Assembly: GCF_029026145.1 (NCBI RefSeq)
Contig: NZ_CP119078.1
Location: forward strand, 1,565,001-1,629,000
Direction of reading: 5' to 3'
Length of the DNA: 64,000 nt
From: Legionella cardiaca
GTDB taxonomy: Bacteria > Pseudomonadota > Gammaproteobacteria > Legionellales > Legionellaceae
Shown one piece after another: positions 1 through 9,893 of this stretch. Numbering within the stretch: the first letter of the stretch is position 1; each line of letters opens with the position of its first letter. The notes beneath the pieces are model-generated. The model had not been told where the DNA came from, made no database searches, and saw nothing but the letters and a program-made list of their open reading frames with translations. Both the position numbers and the translations under genes were made by a program.

Positions 1-159
1 ATTGCTTTTGTCATCGTCAGTTATACTGTATTTATATTATTTTAGTTCCCGCTTAGATTAACTATTTCGTTAAAAATTATTACTCCGATGTAAAACTAAT
101 AGTCCGTTTTTTTGAGCATGATAATCTCATTTGAGGCACACTAATCAAGGATGAAGATT

Positions 160-768
160 ATGCTTACTTTTTTTAGACAAAAATCTAAAGTAACTAAGCA
201 GCAAATTGATGCTGCACTTTTAAATGCACTTAACTATTTTACGGATGAAGAAATTATTACACTGATAAGGCAAAAACAGTCAATTTTCCAACAGCAAATT
301 ATCCAGTCAAAACACGCATCAGAAAAGGAATCCATTCTGCTTTGTTATGCACTTTTCGCTAAAACACTAATGAATTGCGTTAAATCACCCAGTGATATTC
401 CTGACTTCATTGATCATTACTACACCTCATCCTATTATTGTCATGTAGGTGGTGAAAATGGATGCTACTCTTATACGCTATTTGATGAAGTTAATGCTGC
501 TCTTTTGAAAACCAGTTTAGCCGTGCTTGTTTTAAGTTTTATTACGCTTCCTTTCAGTATTCCCGTTAGTTTAATAGCCCTTGGAATTGCAATTTCGATT
601 CTCCTTCCTACTGGATTTTATGCAGCTGCCGAGACACTTCCCAATCAGATGAAAATAAAAAAAGAAGAAGATATATTGTTTCATCAACTCTACTTAAATT
701 TAACTTCTCAAAAGGATTTAAATTCACCTTCAATAGAGTCAGAAGCAAGCCTGTTATCCGCCAACTAA
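160..768 (+). CDS. Small two-segment membrane protein, effector candidate
   Basis: I do not recognise a catalytic family. The protein is about 202 residues. The start is placed at the ATG at 160 rather than the in-frame ATG at 151, because the AAGGA at 147-151 then has normal ribosome-binding spacing. The N-terminal half is charged and helical. A hydrophobic hairpin covers roughly residues 110-155, followed by a soluble tail ending in Glu/Ser-rich residues, which is compatible with a Dot/Icm translocation signal but does not prove one. From memory, the gene next to aconitase in L. pneumophila (lpg1689) has been reported as a translocated substrate; that orthology is inference. It is monocistronic, with its own terminator at 790-821. 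Confidence 0.6.
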   Translation: MLTFFRQKSKVTKQQIDAALLNALNYFTDEEIITLIRQKQSIFQQQIIQSKHASEKESILLCYALFAKTLMNCVKSPSDIPDFIDHYYTSSYYCHVGGENGCYSYTLFDEVNAALLKTSLAVLVLSFITLPFSIPVSLIALGIAISILLPTGFYAAAETLPNQMKIKKEEDILFHQLYLNLTSQKDLNSPSIESEASLLSAN

Positions 769-789
769 ATGATAATAATTCTCATTCGC

Positions 790-821
790 GAGGTACTCCA
801 TGTAGTGCCTCTTCTTTTTTT
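790..821 (+). terminator. Rho-independent terminator
   Basis: The 8-bp arms 790-797 and 804-811 pair with one G-U, around the loop CCATGT. They are followed directly by a T-rich run at 812-821. It separates the small membrane protein from aconitase. Confidence 0.75.
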
Positions 822-906
822 ATAAAATTTTGAATTTGCGCCTCATGAAAACTTATTTTATTTCAGCTATTATTAGCGTTTTTGAAACTCAATGGAGTTG
901 GTGCAT

Positions 907-3579
907 ATGAAAGTTGGTCAAAACAGTCTTTCAACTGAATCTCAATTATCAGTAGATGGTAAAGCATATAATTACTTCAGTCTTAAAGAAGCAGAGAAAA
1001 ATCACTTCCCTGGAATTAATCGTTTACCCTACTCTCTGAAAGTACTATTTGAAAATTTGTTACGTTTTGAAGATGGTACTACGGTGACAACCGCTGATAT
1101 AAAAGCAATTGCTGAATGGCTAAAGACTAAAACCTCGCAGCATGAAATTGCTTATCGTCCCGCACGAGTTCTCATGCAGGATTTTACTGGAGTACCCGCT
1201 GTAGTTGATTTAGCTGCAATGCGCGATGCTTTAGCAAAGCTGGGGGGCAATCCTGAGAAAATTTCTCCACTTTCCCCTGTTGATTTAGTCATTGACCACT
1301 CAGTTATGGTCGATAAATTTGCCAGTCCTGATGCACTTGAAATTAATACAGAAATTGAAATTAGACGCAATAAAGAGCGTTATGAATTTTTACGCTGGGG
1401 ACAAAAAGCATTTGCCAACTTCCAGGTTGTTCCTCCAGGCACCGGTATCTGTCATCAAGTCAACTTAGAATACTTAGGGAAAACTGTCTGGACAAACGAG
1501 GTCAACGGTAAACGTTATGCTTACCCAGATACCCTGGTCGGTACAGATTCGCATACAACAATGATCAACGGCTTGGGCGTATTAGGTTGGGGAGTTGGCG
1601 GTATTGAAGCGGAGGCAGCCATGTTAGGGCAACCTGTTTCCATGTTAATTCCAGAGGTAATCGGATTTAAGTTAACAGGAAAGCTGAGAGAAGGCATTAC
1701 CGCTACGGATCTCGTTTTAACAGTAACGCAGATGCTTCGTCAAAAAGGTGTAGTTGGTAAATTTGTTGAGTTTTATGGCCCTGGTCTTGCCGATTTACCA
1801 TTAGCCGATCGTGCTACCATTTCTAACATGGCACCAGAGTACGGTGCTACTTGTGGTTTCTTTCCAGTTGATAAAGAAACCCTACGTTACTTGGAATTAA
1901 CTGGCCGTGATTCCCATACAATTGCATTAGTTGAAGCCTACTGCAAAGCTCAAGGCTTATGGTATGACAGTACAATTGAGGACCCTGTGTTCACTGATAC
2001 ATTAAGCCTCGATTTAACTTCCGTTGAACCTTCTTTAGCAGGTCCTAAACGACCCCAGGATAAAGTGAATTTGCAAACACTCCCGGAAGCCTTCGATTCA
2101 TTTTTAGCAAGCGTTGGCAAAGGATTAGAGAAAGAAAACAGATTCCCGGTTAAAAATAATGAGTACGAAATGCGTCATGGTGATGTCGTTATTGCTGCGA
2201 TAACAAGTTGCACCAACACATCTAATCCAAGTGTTCTTATGGCGGCCGGTTTAGTTGCCAAAAAAGCAATTGAAAAAGGTTTAAGTCGTAAGCCTTGGGT
2301 TAAATCGTCGTTAGCTCCTGGCTCCAAAGTAGTAACTGACTACTTAAAGCATGCGGGCTTGCAACCTTACCTTGATAAATTAGGATTTAATCTGGTTGGC
2401 TATGGCTGTACGACTTGTATCGGTAATTCTGGGCCGCTGCCTGATATCGTTTCTGACTGCGTGAATGATAACGATTTGGTTGTATGCTCTGTACTTTCTG
2501 GAAACCGCAATTTTGAAGGCAGAGTGCATCCCCAAGTACGTGCTAACTGGTTAGCCTCACCCCCATTAGTTGTCGCTTATGCATTATGCGGCACTGCTTG
2601 CATTGATTTAAGTAAGGAGCCTATTGGTCAAGATCCCAATGGAAACGATGTATTCCTTAAAGATATCTGGCCAACGAATGCTGAGGTAGCTTTTGAAGTG
2701 GCCAAAGTAAGCGGTACAATGTTCCGCAAAGAATATGCTGAAGTTTTTAAAGGGGACGCTAGCTGGCAAGCAATTCAAACAGGTAGCGACTCAACTTACA
2801 GCTGGAATAAAGATTCTACTTATATTCAACACCCACCCTTCTTTGACAATCTTTCAAGAAAACCTGACTCTATTAAACCAATAAATAGAGCCTATGTATT
2901 AGCGTTGTTGGGTGACTCGATTACTACGGATCATATTTCACCTGCAGGTTCCATTAAAACAAACTCCCCTGCCGGTTTGTATTTAAAATCAAAAGGAGTC
3001 AGTGAAGCTGATTTTAACTCCTATGGTTCAAGACGTGGTAACCATGAAGTCATGATGCGAGGTACTTTCGCTAACATTCGTATTCGCAATGAAATGACTC
3101 CAGGAATTGAGGGTGGCATTACACGCCATATTCCCTCTAATGAAGTGATGCCGATTTATGATGCCTCTATGCTTTATCAAGAACAAGGTGAGCAATTGGT
3201 TATTATTGCTGGCAAGGAATATGGAACGGGCTCTTCTCGGGATTGGGCAGCTAAAGGAACTAATTTACTGGGAGTCAAAGCTGTTATTACTGAAAGCTTT
3301 GAACGTATACACCGTTCTAATTTAATTGGTATGGGTGTATTGCCACTGCAGTTTATGGAGGGTACTAGTCGATTAACTTTAGGCTTGGACGGTACTGAAC
3401 GCATTAGCATTGAAGTAAATGACTCTTTACGGCCTGGTGCTAAATTAACCATGCTTATTGAGCGATTAACTGGTAGTCAGGAAAAAGTAGATGTGCTTTG
3501 CCGCATCGATACTATGAATGAACTGGAATACTACCGTAATGGCGGTATTTTACAGTATGTACTTCGCAACCTAATGTAA
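907..3579 (+). CDS. acnA: Aconitate hydratase A
   Basis: Aconitase interconverts citrate and isocitrate in the TCA cycle using a [4Fe-4S] cluster. The 890-residue length matches the AcnA/IRP1 class. Cluster ligands are visible at Cys435 (SCTNTSNP) and Cys501/Cys504 (GCTTCIGNSGP). The C-terminal swivel domain carries GTGSSRDWAAKG. The start is taken at ATG 907, with GGAG at 894-897; the upstream in-frame ATG at 892 lacks this spacing, and the chosen start puts the cluster cysteines at the same numbers as in E. coli AcnA. In L. pneumophila this enzyme is known as the major iron-containing protein. It is followed by a hairpin at 3586-3618. Confidence 0.97.
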   Translation: MKVGQNSLSTESQLSVDGKAYNYFSLKEAEKNHFPGINRLPYSLKVLFENLLRFEDGTTVTTADIKAIAEWLKTKTSQHEIAYRPARVLMQDFTGVPAVVDLAAMRDALAKLGGNPEKISPLSPVDLVIDHSVMVDKFASPDALEINTEIEIRRNKERYEFLRWGQKAFANFQVVPPGTGICHQVNLEYLGKTVWTNEVNGKRYAYPDTLVGTDSHTTMINGLGVLGWGVGGIEAEAAMLGQPVSMLIPEVIGFKLTGKLREGITATDLVLTVTQMLRQKGVVGKFVEFYGPGLADLPLADRATISNMAPEYGATCGFFPVDKETLRYLELTGRDSHTIALVEAYCKAQGLWYDSTIEDPVFTDTLSLDLTSVEPSLAGPKRPQDKVNLQTLPEAFDSFLASVGKGLEKENRFPVKNNEYEMRHGDVVIAAITSCTNTSNPSVLMAAGLVAKKAIEKGLSRKPWVKSSLAPGSKVVTDYLKHAGLQPYLDKLGFNLVGYGCTTCIGNSGPLPDIVSDCVNDNDLVVCSVLSGNRNFEGRVHPQVRANWLASPPLVVAYALCGTACIDLSKEPIGQDPNGNDVFLKDIWPTNAEVAFEVAKVSGTMFRKEYAEVFKGDASWQAIQTGSDSTYSWNKDSTYIQHPPFFDNLSRKPDSIKPINRAYVLALLGDSITTDHISPAGSIKTNSPAGLYLKSKGVSEADFNSYGSRRGNHEVMMRGTFANIRIRNEMTPGIEGGITRHIPSNEVMPIYDASMLYQEQGEQLVIIAGKEYGTGSSRDWAAKGTNLLGVKAVITESFERIHRSNLIGMGVLPLQFMEGTSRLTLGLDGTERISIEVNDSLRPGAKLTMLIERLTGSQEKVDVLCRIDTMNELEYYRNGGILQYVLRNLM

Positions 3580-3585
3580 GCTTGC

Positions 3586-3618
3586 AATAGCTTCTCAGTC
3601 TTGAGCTGGGAAGCTATT
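3586..3618 (+). terminator. Terminator hairpin after acnA
   Basis: Arms 3586-3598 and 3606-3618 form a 13-bp stem with one G-U and a 7-nt loop. The tract that follows is only moderately T-rich (GATTTTGCTC). The rest of the gap up to 3871 shows nothing else recognisable. Confidence 0.65.
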
Positions 3619-3871
3619 GATTTTGCTCTCTTCAACATCCCAGACTGATTGATTTTATATAGTTAAACTGCTAAATTTTGCCGCTTACAATTTAGCTTGA
3701 TTGTCCCTGCCTGACATCAAGGATATATGAAAAAGCTAAAATTATGATGAAAGAGGTTAAGCATAGTAAATGACTGAGTTAAAAATAATTTTTAGTAAAA
3801 AAATTAGCATTTTTCATAAAGCCTTTCCGTCATTCACCATCAATTTCTCTAGCATCCCTTAAGGATTTCGC

Positions 3872-5281
3872 ATGCACCCCAAAAAAGTTTTATCAGTCTT
3901 TTCGCTGGTTATGATCAACGTCATTGCCGTTGATAGCTTGCGAACACTGCCAATGAGTGCAAAATTAGGTTTACCCTTGGTATCTTATTACCTGGTTGCA
4001 GCCTTTACTTTTTTTATCCCTGTGGCACTGGTTGCAGCCGAATTAGCAACAGCATACCCTAACACAGGTGGATTATATGTCTGGGTTCGTGAAGCATTTG
4101 GGCGACGAGCCGGATTTATTACCATCTGGCTGCAATGGATCTACAATGTAGTTTGGTACCCCACAATACTCGCTTTTATTGCAGCAACGCTCTCTTATCT
4201 TTTTGCTCCACAATTAGCAAATAATAAAATTTACTTATTAGGGACAGCTCTGAGCCTGTTTTGGATATTTACTTTATTAAACTGCTTTGGTATGCGCGTT
4301 TCCAGCATTGTAAGCACTATTGGTGCGATTCTTGGAACTATTTTACCTATGCTTGGTATTAGTATTCTGGGAGCAATATGGTTACTTCAAGGTCGTCCGA
4401 TTTCTGTTGACATGCCGTCAACCTGGCTGCCTGACTTTAGTTCAATTGGCAATTTATCACTCTTTTCTGCTGTTTTATTTGGGTTGCTTGGCATGGAAAT
4501 GTCCGCCGTGCATGCTGAAGAAGTTAAAAATCCGCAACGGGATTATCCCCGCGCCATTCTTTATTCAGCTATTCTTATCTTTGCAACGCTTGTGTTAGGT
4601 TCATTAGCGATTGTTATTGTGGTCCCTAATCAACAATTAAGTGTTGTTTCAGGATTAATTGATGCTTATGCAACATTTTTTGCTGCCTATCAGACACCCT
4701 GGATGACTGCAATAATCGCAATTCTCATTATTCTTGGTGGGTTAAGTGGCGTATCGGCGTGGATTATCGGTCCGACCAAAGGTCTCCTGGTTTCTGCCCA
4801 AGATGGTTCTTTGCCAGAAATATTTTCTAAAGTTAATCGTCATGGTGCCCCTGTTGCTATCTTAATGACTCAAGGAATTATCTTTTCCCTTTTAAGTTCT
4901 GTCTTTATTCTATTTGATTCAGTTAATGCAGCCTATTGGATTCTTAGCGATTTAAGTGCACAAATGGCTTTATTAGTTTATGTGTTTATGTTCTCGGCTG
5001 CGATAAAACTACGCTACAGTAAACCTAATCAACCACGTAGTTATAAGATACCGGGTGGAAACGGAGTAATGTGTCTGGTTGCAGGCATTGGGACCTTATG
5101 CTGTATCGGAGCCATGCTCATTGGCTTTGTTCCACCAACACAAATTCCTATTGATAATATTTATTTCTTTGAAGGCTTTTTAATCGGTGGTTTATTCTTA
5201 TTTGTAGTTTTACCTTGGTGGTTTGCCAAAAAGCATGAAGAAGTATTTGATAAAACCCATCCAGATCATTATATAGATTAA
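3872..5281 (+). CDS. APC-superfamily amino acid permease/antiporter
   Basis: This 469-residue integral inner-membrane protein has about twelve hydrophobic segments. It is of the amino acid-polyamine-organocation type and closest in character to the glutamate/GABA antiporter branch (GadC/YjeM-like). The Gly-rich first helix region, the NTGGLYVWVREAFG block after TM2, and the helix with a conserved Glu (GMEMSAVHAEEVKNP) are typical. AAGGA at 3861-3865 supports the start. The substrate cannot be read from sequence. It stands between aconitase and PutA in a region devoted to amino-acid carbon use, so amino-acid uptake is the reasonable inference. Confidence 0.88.
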   Translation: MHPKKVLSVFSLVMINVIAVDSLRTLPMSAKLGLPLVSYYLVAAFTFFIPVALVAAELATAYPNTGGLYVWVREAFGRRAGFITIWLQWIYNVVWYPTILAFIAATLSYLFAPQLANNKIYLLGTALSLFWIFTLLNCFGMRVSSIVSTIGAILGTILPMLGISILGAIWLLQGRPISVDMPSTWLPDFSSIGNLSLFSAVLFGLLGMEMSAVHAEEVKNPQRDYPRAILYSAILIFATLVLGSLAIVIVVPNQQLSVVSGLIDAYATFFAAYQTPWMTAIIAILIILGGLSGVSAWIIGPTKGLLVSAQDGSLPEIFSKVNRHGAPVAILMTQGIIFSLLSSVFILFDSVNAAYWILSDLSAQMALLVYVFMFSAAIKLRYSKPNQPRSYKIPGGNGVMCLVAGIGTLCCIGAMLIGFVPPTQIPIDNIYFFEGFLIGGLFLFVVLPWWFAKKHEEVFDKTHPDHYID

Positions 5282-5334
5282 TATGCTGGCTTCCTCAAAA
5301 TCAATAATAACTTTAATTAACCCTTCTAATTGAA

Positions 5335-5417
5335 TGTTATTCCGTGTAGCCGGGAATTCATCTCCTGCAAGTTAAGAATTTATAGATAAATAGATTCCCG
5401 CCTACGCGGGAATGACA
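5335..5417. repeat. Short inverted-repeat element (REP/MITE-like)
   Basis: An 83-bp unit lies in the 344-bp gap between the permease and putA. Its ends are imperfect inverted repeats of about 24 bp (5335-5358 and 5394-5417), running TGTTATTCC inward on the left and GGGAATGACA outward on the right. The right arm is itself a hairpin: 5394-5401 pairs with 5406-5413 around CTAC. Elements with TGTCATTCCCGC-type ends are widely dispersed in bacterial intergenic DNA. No coding capacity is seen. The rest of the gap holds only the terminator at 5586-5607. Confidence 0.65.
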
Positions 5418-5585
5418 CCATATATAAACAATATGTCTATTAAAAAGTCGATAAATTGTTCAGAAAAGATGACAAATGCTTAAGACTTACGAATCCTCTG
5501 CACTTGTAAGCCTCTTTAGCGCCTAATTGATACAATAGCAACAGCTCTTCCTACCTGCACAAGCGCCTATCCAAATAATAAGTAG

Positions 5586-5607
5586 GTTCCGCGCATAAGC
5601 GCGGAAC
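5586..5607 (-). terminator. Hairpin at the 3' end of putA
   Basis: The perfect 9-bp GC-rich stem (5586-5594 with 5599-5607) has the loop ATAA. It lies 18 nt beyond the putA stop on the minus strand. The downstream tract on that strand is T-rich but broken. Confidence 0.65.
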
Positions 5608-5625
5608 ACAAGAGTATGATACCGG

Positions 5626-8600
5626 TTAATAACCCTCAGGAAGTGACATTAAGCTTGCATTGCCACCTGCTGCAGTTGTATCCACGGTATAGGTACGCTC
5701 ATGGCATAGACGCAATAAATAGTAAGGGCCTCCAGCCTTAGGACCAGTTCCAGAAAGTCCTTCTCCACCGAAAGGTTGCAATCCAACCACCGCACCAATC
5801 ATATTCCGATTCACGTAGCAGTTTCCTGCATGAATACGCGAACGAATGTATTCTACAGTTTGATTAATACGACTGTGAATTCCTAAAGTCAGGCCATAAC
5901 CCGTATTATTAATTTGCTCAATAACGCTGTCTAAAGCTTTTCGCTTATAGCTAATTACATGCAAAACTGGACCAAACACTTCTTTTTGAAGAGCAGACAT
6001 GTTTTTAATAGCTATTGCAGTAGGAGGCATGAAATAACCATTGCTACATTCTTCAGATAATTTGCACTGATAGATAATTTCATGTTCTTTTTGCATAGTA
6101 TCTACATGAGCTCTTAATCCTGCCAAAGCATCAGCATCAATAACAGGCCCTAAATCGGTTGCTAACCATCGAGGATCACCAACTTGTAGCTCAGCCATTG
6201 CCCCTTTTAACAGGGTAATCATACGAGGATAAACTTCTTCTTGAACAAACAGAACCCGTAGAGCCGAACAACGTTGACCTGCGCTACCAAAGGCGGAAGT
6301 AATTACGTCTACGGTAACTTGCTCTAATAACGCAGAAGAGTCCACAATCATTGCATTCTGACCACCTGTCTCAGCAATTAAAGGAATAATTTCTCCTCCA
6401 CGAGTTGCCAAAGTGCTATTAATACTTGCGGCCGTTTGTGTCGACCCGGTAAAAATTACGCCTTTTACACGTTGATCAGCAACTAAGTGAGCCCCTACTA
6501 CTTCACCACTGCCCGGCAATAATTGTACAACCGAAGCAGGAATCCCTGCTTGATGCATTAACTGGACAGCAAACGTGGCAATAATGGATGTTTGCTCAGC
6601 AGGTTTGGCAACAACACAATTTCCTGTCACTAAGGCTGCAACTACTTGTCCTGTAAAAATTGCTAAAGGAAAATTCCAAGGACTGATGCAGGCAATAACC
6701 CCTCGGCCATGTAAACTGAGCTCATTTAACTCACCTGTGTAGCCATGGAGACGCATTGGCTTCGCCATAAGTTTATCGGCCATCATTGAATAATAGCGAC
6801 AGAAATCAACGGCCTCACGAATTTCAGCAACGCCGTCATTCCAGGTTTTTCCAGCTTCAAGACAGGTCATGGCCAATAACTCTGACATATTCTCTTCTAA
6901 GAGCTCTGCAAAACGTTCGATGCAAGCTGTGCGTTCGCTAACTGGCGTGTTACTCCATGCAGAGAAAGCTTTCTCAGCCTGAATTAAAGCCCAATCAACA
7001 TCTTCTACTGTAGCATTACTAACCCGACCAATAGGACGATCAAAATTTTGCGGAGAAGTAACACTTCTATCCACTTCACCACCCTGTTTACCAGCTAATA
7101 GTGGCTTAGCCTGCCAACGTGACAAATCCATCTCGCTATATTGTTGCTGCAGTCTCGCAACCACCTCTCTATCAGAAAAATCAATACCGCTTGAATTTTT
7201 TCTTTCTGGTAAAAAAATAGACGCTGGAAGTGGAATATTCTGATTTATTTTACCTAATAAATGATTCGCCTTACTCACCGGATCTTCGACCAATGAACTA
7301 ATAGGAGCCTTTTCATCGACAATACGATTAACAAAAGAAGAATTAGCACCATTCTCTAACAATCGACGTACCAAATAGGGTAACAAATCCTCATGACTAC
7401 CTACAGGAGCATAAATACGACAAGGGATACCTAAGCGGTTTGCGGGAACAATTTGTTCATATAATTCATTGCCCATACCATGTAAACACTGGAATTCGAA
7501 ATCCCTATAATCACCCACTACATTTAAAATCATGGCAACTGAATAAGCATTATGAGTTGCAAACTGTGGATAAATAGCATCCGTCATTGTCATTAATTTT
7601 TTTGCACAAGCTTGAAAAGATACATCTGTAAATACCTTACGAGTAAACACAGGATATTCTGACAAACCGAGCATTTGTGCTTTTTTAATCTCACTATCCC
7701 AATAGGCACCTTTGATCAGGCGGACCATCATGCGACGTTGTTTGCTTCTTGCCAAATTAGCAACCCAATCCAGCAAATAAAATGCTCGTTTTTGGTATGA
7801 TTGCACCGCCATCCCAAAACCGTGCCAACCATGTAAGCTATCATCACAGAAAACTCGCTCAATAATGTCTAGAGAAAGCTCTAGGCGCTCAGATTCTTCA
7901 GCATCGATTGTCAATCCAATATCGTATTTTTTAGCGAGCTGTGCTAATTCCAATAATTTAGGAGGTAAATCTTCCATAACCCGCGCATGTTGGGATTCTT
8001 GGTATCGTGGATACAAAGCCGATAATTTAATAGAAATTCCAGGTCTTTGATAAATATGAGCATTTTTATCAACACTTGCTCCAATTGCATCAATCGCATC
8101 CTTATAGGCAATAAAATAACGATTGGCATCAGCAGCGGTCAGGGCCGCTTCCCCAAGCATGTCATAGGAATAACGATAACCTCTTGCTTCCTTCTTTTTT
8201 GCCCGCGACAATGCTTCATTAATTGTACGACCAGTAACGAATTGTTTACTCATAATACGCATGGCAGTATCCACTGCTTTGCGCACAACGCCTTCACCAC
8301 TACGATTAAATAATTTAAATAATGCCTTACTTAAAGTCGAATCAGCTTTTTCAGGCGTGAGGACCTTACCCGTTAACATTAATGCCCAGGTTGTGGCATT
8401 AACAAAAAAAGACTCACTTTGTCCACGATGAGATTTCCAATCTGCATTGCTAAGCTTATCTTTGATTAAGCTATCAATTGTTGCATTGTCTGGCACTCGC
8501 AGTAATGCCTCCGCCAAACACATAAGTGCTATACCTTCATCACTTGAGAGAGAGTATTGCGTAAGAAACGAATCAATTCCTGTGCTTTTTTTTCTCTCAG

Positions 8601-8775
8601 CACGGACTTGCTCAACCAAACCAGTCGCTTTATTTTTTATAGAGGATACCTGACTATTGTCTAAGGCAGCTTTTTCAATTAACTCAGTCATTAATGTTAA
8701 TTCATCAACGCGATATGCTTTGTTAATTAATGCACGCGGTCCCTGAGGAAGTTGTATTGAATACCGCTCAAGCAT
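5626..8775 (-). CDS. putA: Bifunctional proline dehydrogenase / P5C dehydrogenase
   Basis: PutA oxidises proline to glutamate in two steps: an FAD-dependent PRODH barrel, then an NAD-dependent aldehyde dehydrogenase. The PRODH half spans about residues 150-480 and includes the RLIKGAYWDSEIK motif. The P5CDH half (about 560-1020) has Glu802 in IAETGGQN and catalytic Cys836 in SAGQRCSAL. At 1049 residues it lacks the N-terminal ribbon-helix-helix domain of the long enterobacterial PutA, so it is probably not its own repressor. ATG 8775 is chosen because GGAG at 8782-8785 is correctly placed; the longer reading frame would begin with TTG inside that ribosome-binding site. Confidence 0.95.
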   Translation of the reverse strand: MLERYSIQLPQGPRALINKAYRVDELTLMTELIEKAALDNSQVSSIKNKATGLVEQVRAERKKSTGIDSFLTQYSLSSDEGIALMCLAEALLRVPDNATIDSLIKDKLSNADWKSHRGQSESFFVNATTWALMLTGKVLTPEKADSTLSKALFKLFNRSGEGVVRKAVDTAMRIMSKQFVTGRTINEALSRAKKKEARGYRYSYDMLGEAALTAADANRYFIAYKDAIDAIGASVDKNAHIYQRPGISIKLSALYPRYQESQHARVMEDLPPKLLELAQLAKKYDIGLTIDAEESERLELSLDIIERVFCDDSLHGWHGFGMAVQSYQKRAFYLLDWVANLARSKQRRMMVRLIKGAYWDSEIKKAQMLGLSEYPVFTRKVFTDVSFQACAKKLMTMTDAIYPQFATHNAYSVAMILNVVGDYRDFEFQCLHGMGNELYEQIVPANRLGIPCRIYAPVGSHEDLLPYLVRRLLENGANSSFVNRIVDEKAPISSLVEDPVSKANHLLGKINQNIPLPASIFLPERKNSSGIDFSDREVVARLQQQYSEMDLSRWQAKPLLAGKQGGEVDRSVTSPQNFDRPIGRVSNATVEDVDWALIQAEKAFSAWSNTPVSERTACIERFAELLEENMSELLAMTCLEAGKTWNDGVAEIREAVDFCRYYSMMADKLMAKPMRLHGYTGELNELSLHGRGVIACISPWNFPLAIFTGQVVAALVTGNCVVAKPAEQTSIIATFAVQLMHQAGIPASVVQLLPGSGEVVGAHLVADQRVKGVIFTGSTQTAASINSTLATRGGEIIPLIAETGGQNAMIVDSSALLEQVTVDVITSAFGSAGQRCSALRVLFVQEEVYPRMITLLKGAMAELQVGDPRWLATDLGPVIDADALAGLRAHVDTMQKEHEIIYQCKLSEECSNGYFMPPTAIAIKNMSALQKEVFGPVLHVISYKRKALDSVIEQINNTGYGLTLGIHSRINQTVEYIRSRIHAGNCYVNRNMIGAVVGLQPFGGEGLSGTGPKAGGPYYLLRLCHERTYTVDTTAAGGNASLMSLPEGY

Positions 8776-9189
8776 GTTATTCTCCAATGTAACAGGTCAA
8801 AAAATATCAAAGGATGATAATTCAGAATATAGCGAATTGAAATCTATCAGGACCAAAATTATCTCTACAATCGCTTTAAATCAGCCTTTTTTTATCGTGT
8901 GATTTAGAAAAATTAGCCTTTAAAATAGATCTAATTTTGTAACAAAAGAATAAATTTTAAACAGTGAATTGACTAAATTTCATCTTTTTTGAATCTAATT
9001 TTACACTTTATGTTCAATTTTAATTCAATTATTAACTTATCATTAATCTTTAACCTTTTGAATTGATTAATATTTTCCCCAAATGAACAAGTAATTTTCG
9101 TCTAATTTTACATTTACCTTAGTTGTAAATATAATTACCAGTTTTTTGAGACCACGTTTCATGCGTTAAACAGAGAAAAAAGGAGTGTT
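8776..9189. promoter_or_regulatory. Divergent intergenic region putA / YkuD-like gene
   Basis: This very AT-rich 414-bp region must hold the promoters of both flanking genes. The word TCTAATTTTACA occurs at 8994-9005 and 9101-9112, with a close variant (TCTAATTTTGTA) at 8930-8941. That could be a repeated operator or chance in AT-rich DNA. AGGAG just upstream of 9190 is the ribosome-binding site of the plus-strand gene. No small ORF or RNA gene is evident. Confidence 0.35.
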
Positions 9190-9864
9190 ATGAATACAAT
9201 TTTAAGCTTTCTTTCTGCCGCGTTTTTTTCAACCAGTATGACTCATACAACCCTTCCAGCTAAAACTGGATTTGATGTCAACAAAGAGGTGCAGCACCTT
9301 AGTCAAAAAGCACCTCAACTCAATAGAAGGGTTTTAAAGCTCGCTCTAACAGCTTATAAAAAAGCAGCCGACAAAGGTGCCGTTAAAAAGCCCGTTCTAA
9401 CCGTTATTGATTATTCTTTGCCTTCAAATAAGCAACGTATGTGGGTATTTGATGTTCGCAAAGAACGCTTATTGTACAACACTTATGTAGCCCACGGTAG
9501 AAATTCCGGCGGAAATATTCCTCATCATTTTTCCAATAAGACTTCTAGCAAAGAAAGCAGTCTGGGAACTTATATTACTCGCAATACCTATATTGGCTCA
9601 AAAGGTTACTCTCTAAATTTACAAGGTTTGGAGCGTGGTTTTAATGATAACGCCTATAATAGACGTGTAGTAATTCATGGTGCATGGTATGTAGAACCTG
9701 ACTTCATCAAAAAATCAGGCCGTGCAGGTCGAAGCTGGGGTTGTCCTTCAATCGCTAAAACACTGGCAAAACCTGTAATTAATACCATTAAAAATGGTTC
9801 CGTGGTTTTTGCCTATTATCCTGACAGCTACTACCTCTCGCACTCAGGTTATGTAACTGTATAA
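9190..9864 (+). CDS. YkuD_2-type murein L,D-transpeptidase-like protein, exported
   Basis: This 224-residue protein has a short hydrophobic N terminus (residues 1-20) compatible with export. Its C-terminal half resembles the YkuD-like murein L,D-transpeptidase catalytic family: His163 in VIHGAWYV and Cys185 in SWGCPSIA provide the catalytic dyad. Such proteins act on peptidoglycan stem peptides in the periplasm, either making 3-3 crosslinks or trimming them. AGGAG precedes the start with good spacing. It is divergent from putA, monocistronic, and followed by the hairpin at 9871-9893. Confidence 0.82.
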   Translation: MNTILSFLSAAFFSTSMTHTTLPAKTGFDVNKEVQHLSQKAPQLNRRVLKLALTAYKKAADKGAVKKPVLTVIDYSLPSNKQRMWVFDVRKERLLYNTYVAHGRNSGGNIPHHFSNKTSSKESSLGTYITRNTYIGSKGYSLNLQGLERGFNDNAYNRRVVIHGAWYVEPDFIKKSGRAGRSWGCPSIAKTLAKPVINTIKNGSVVFAYYPDSYYLSHSGYVTV

Positions 9865-9870
9865 AAAATA

Positions 9871-9893
9871 AAGCCAGGGCATCGCCCTGGCTT
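9871..9893. terminator. Strong symmetric hairpin, T-tract on minus strand
   Basis: A perfect 10-bp stem (9871-9880 with 9884-9893) encloses the loop ATC. The plus-strand sequence after it is not T-rich. On the minus strand the stem is followed by TATTTTTTAT, so it looks like a good terminator for transcripts coming from the right. The gap 9894-10211 holds otherwise only a weak 8-bp hairpin (10145-10170). Confidence 0.6.
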
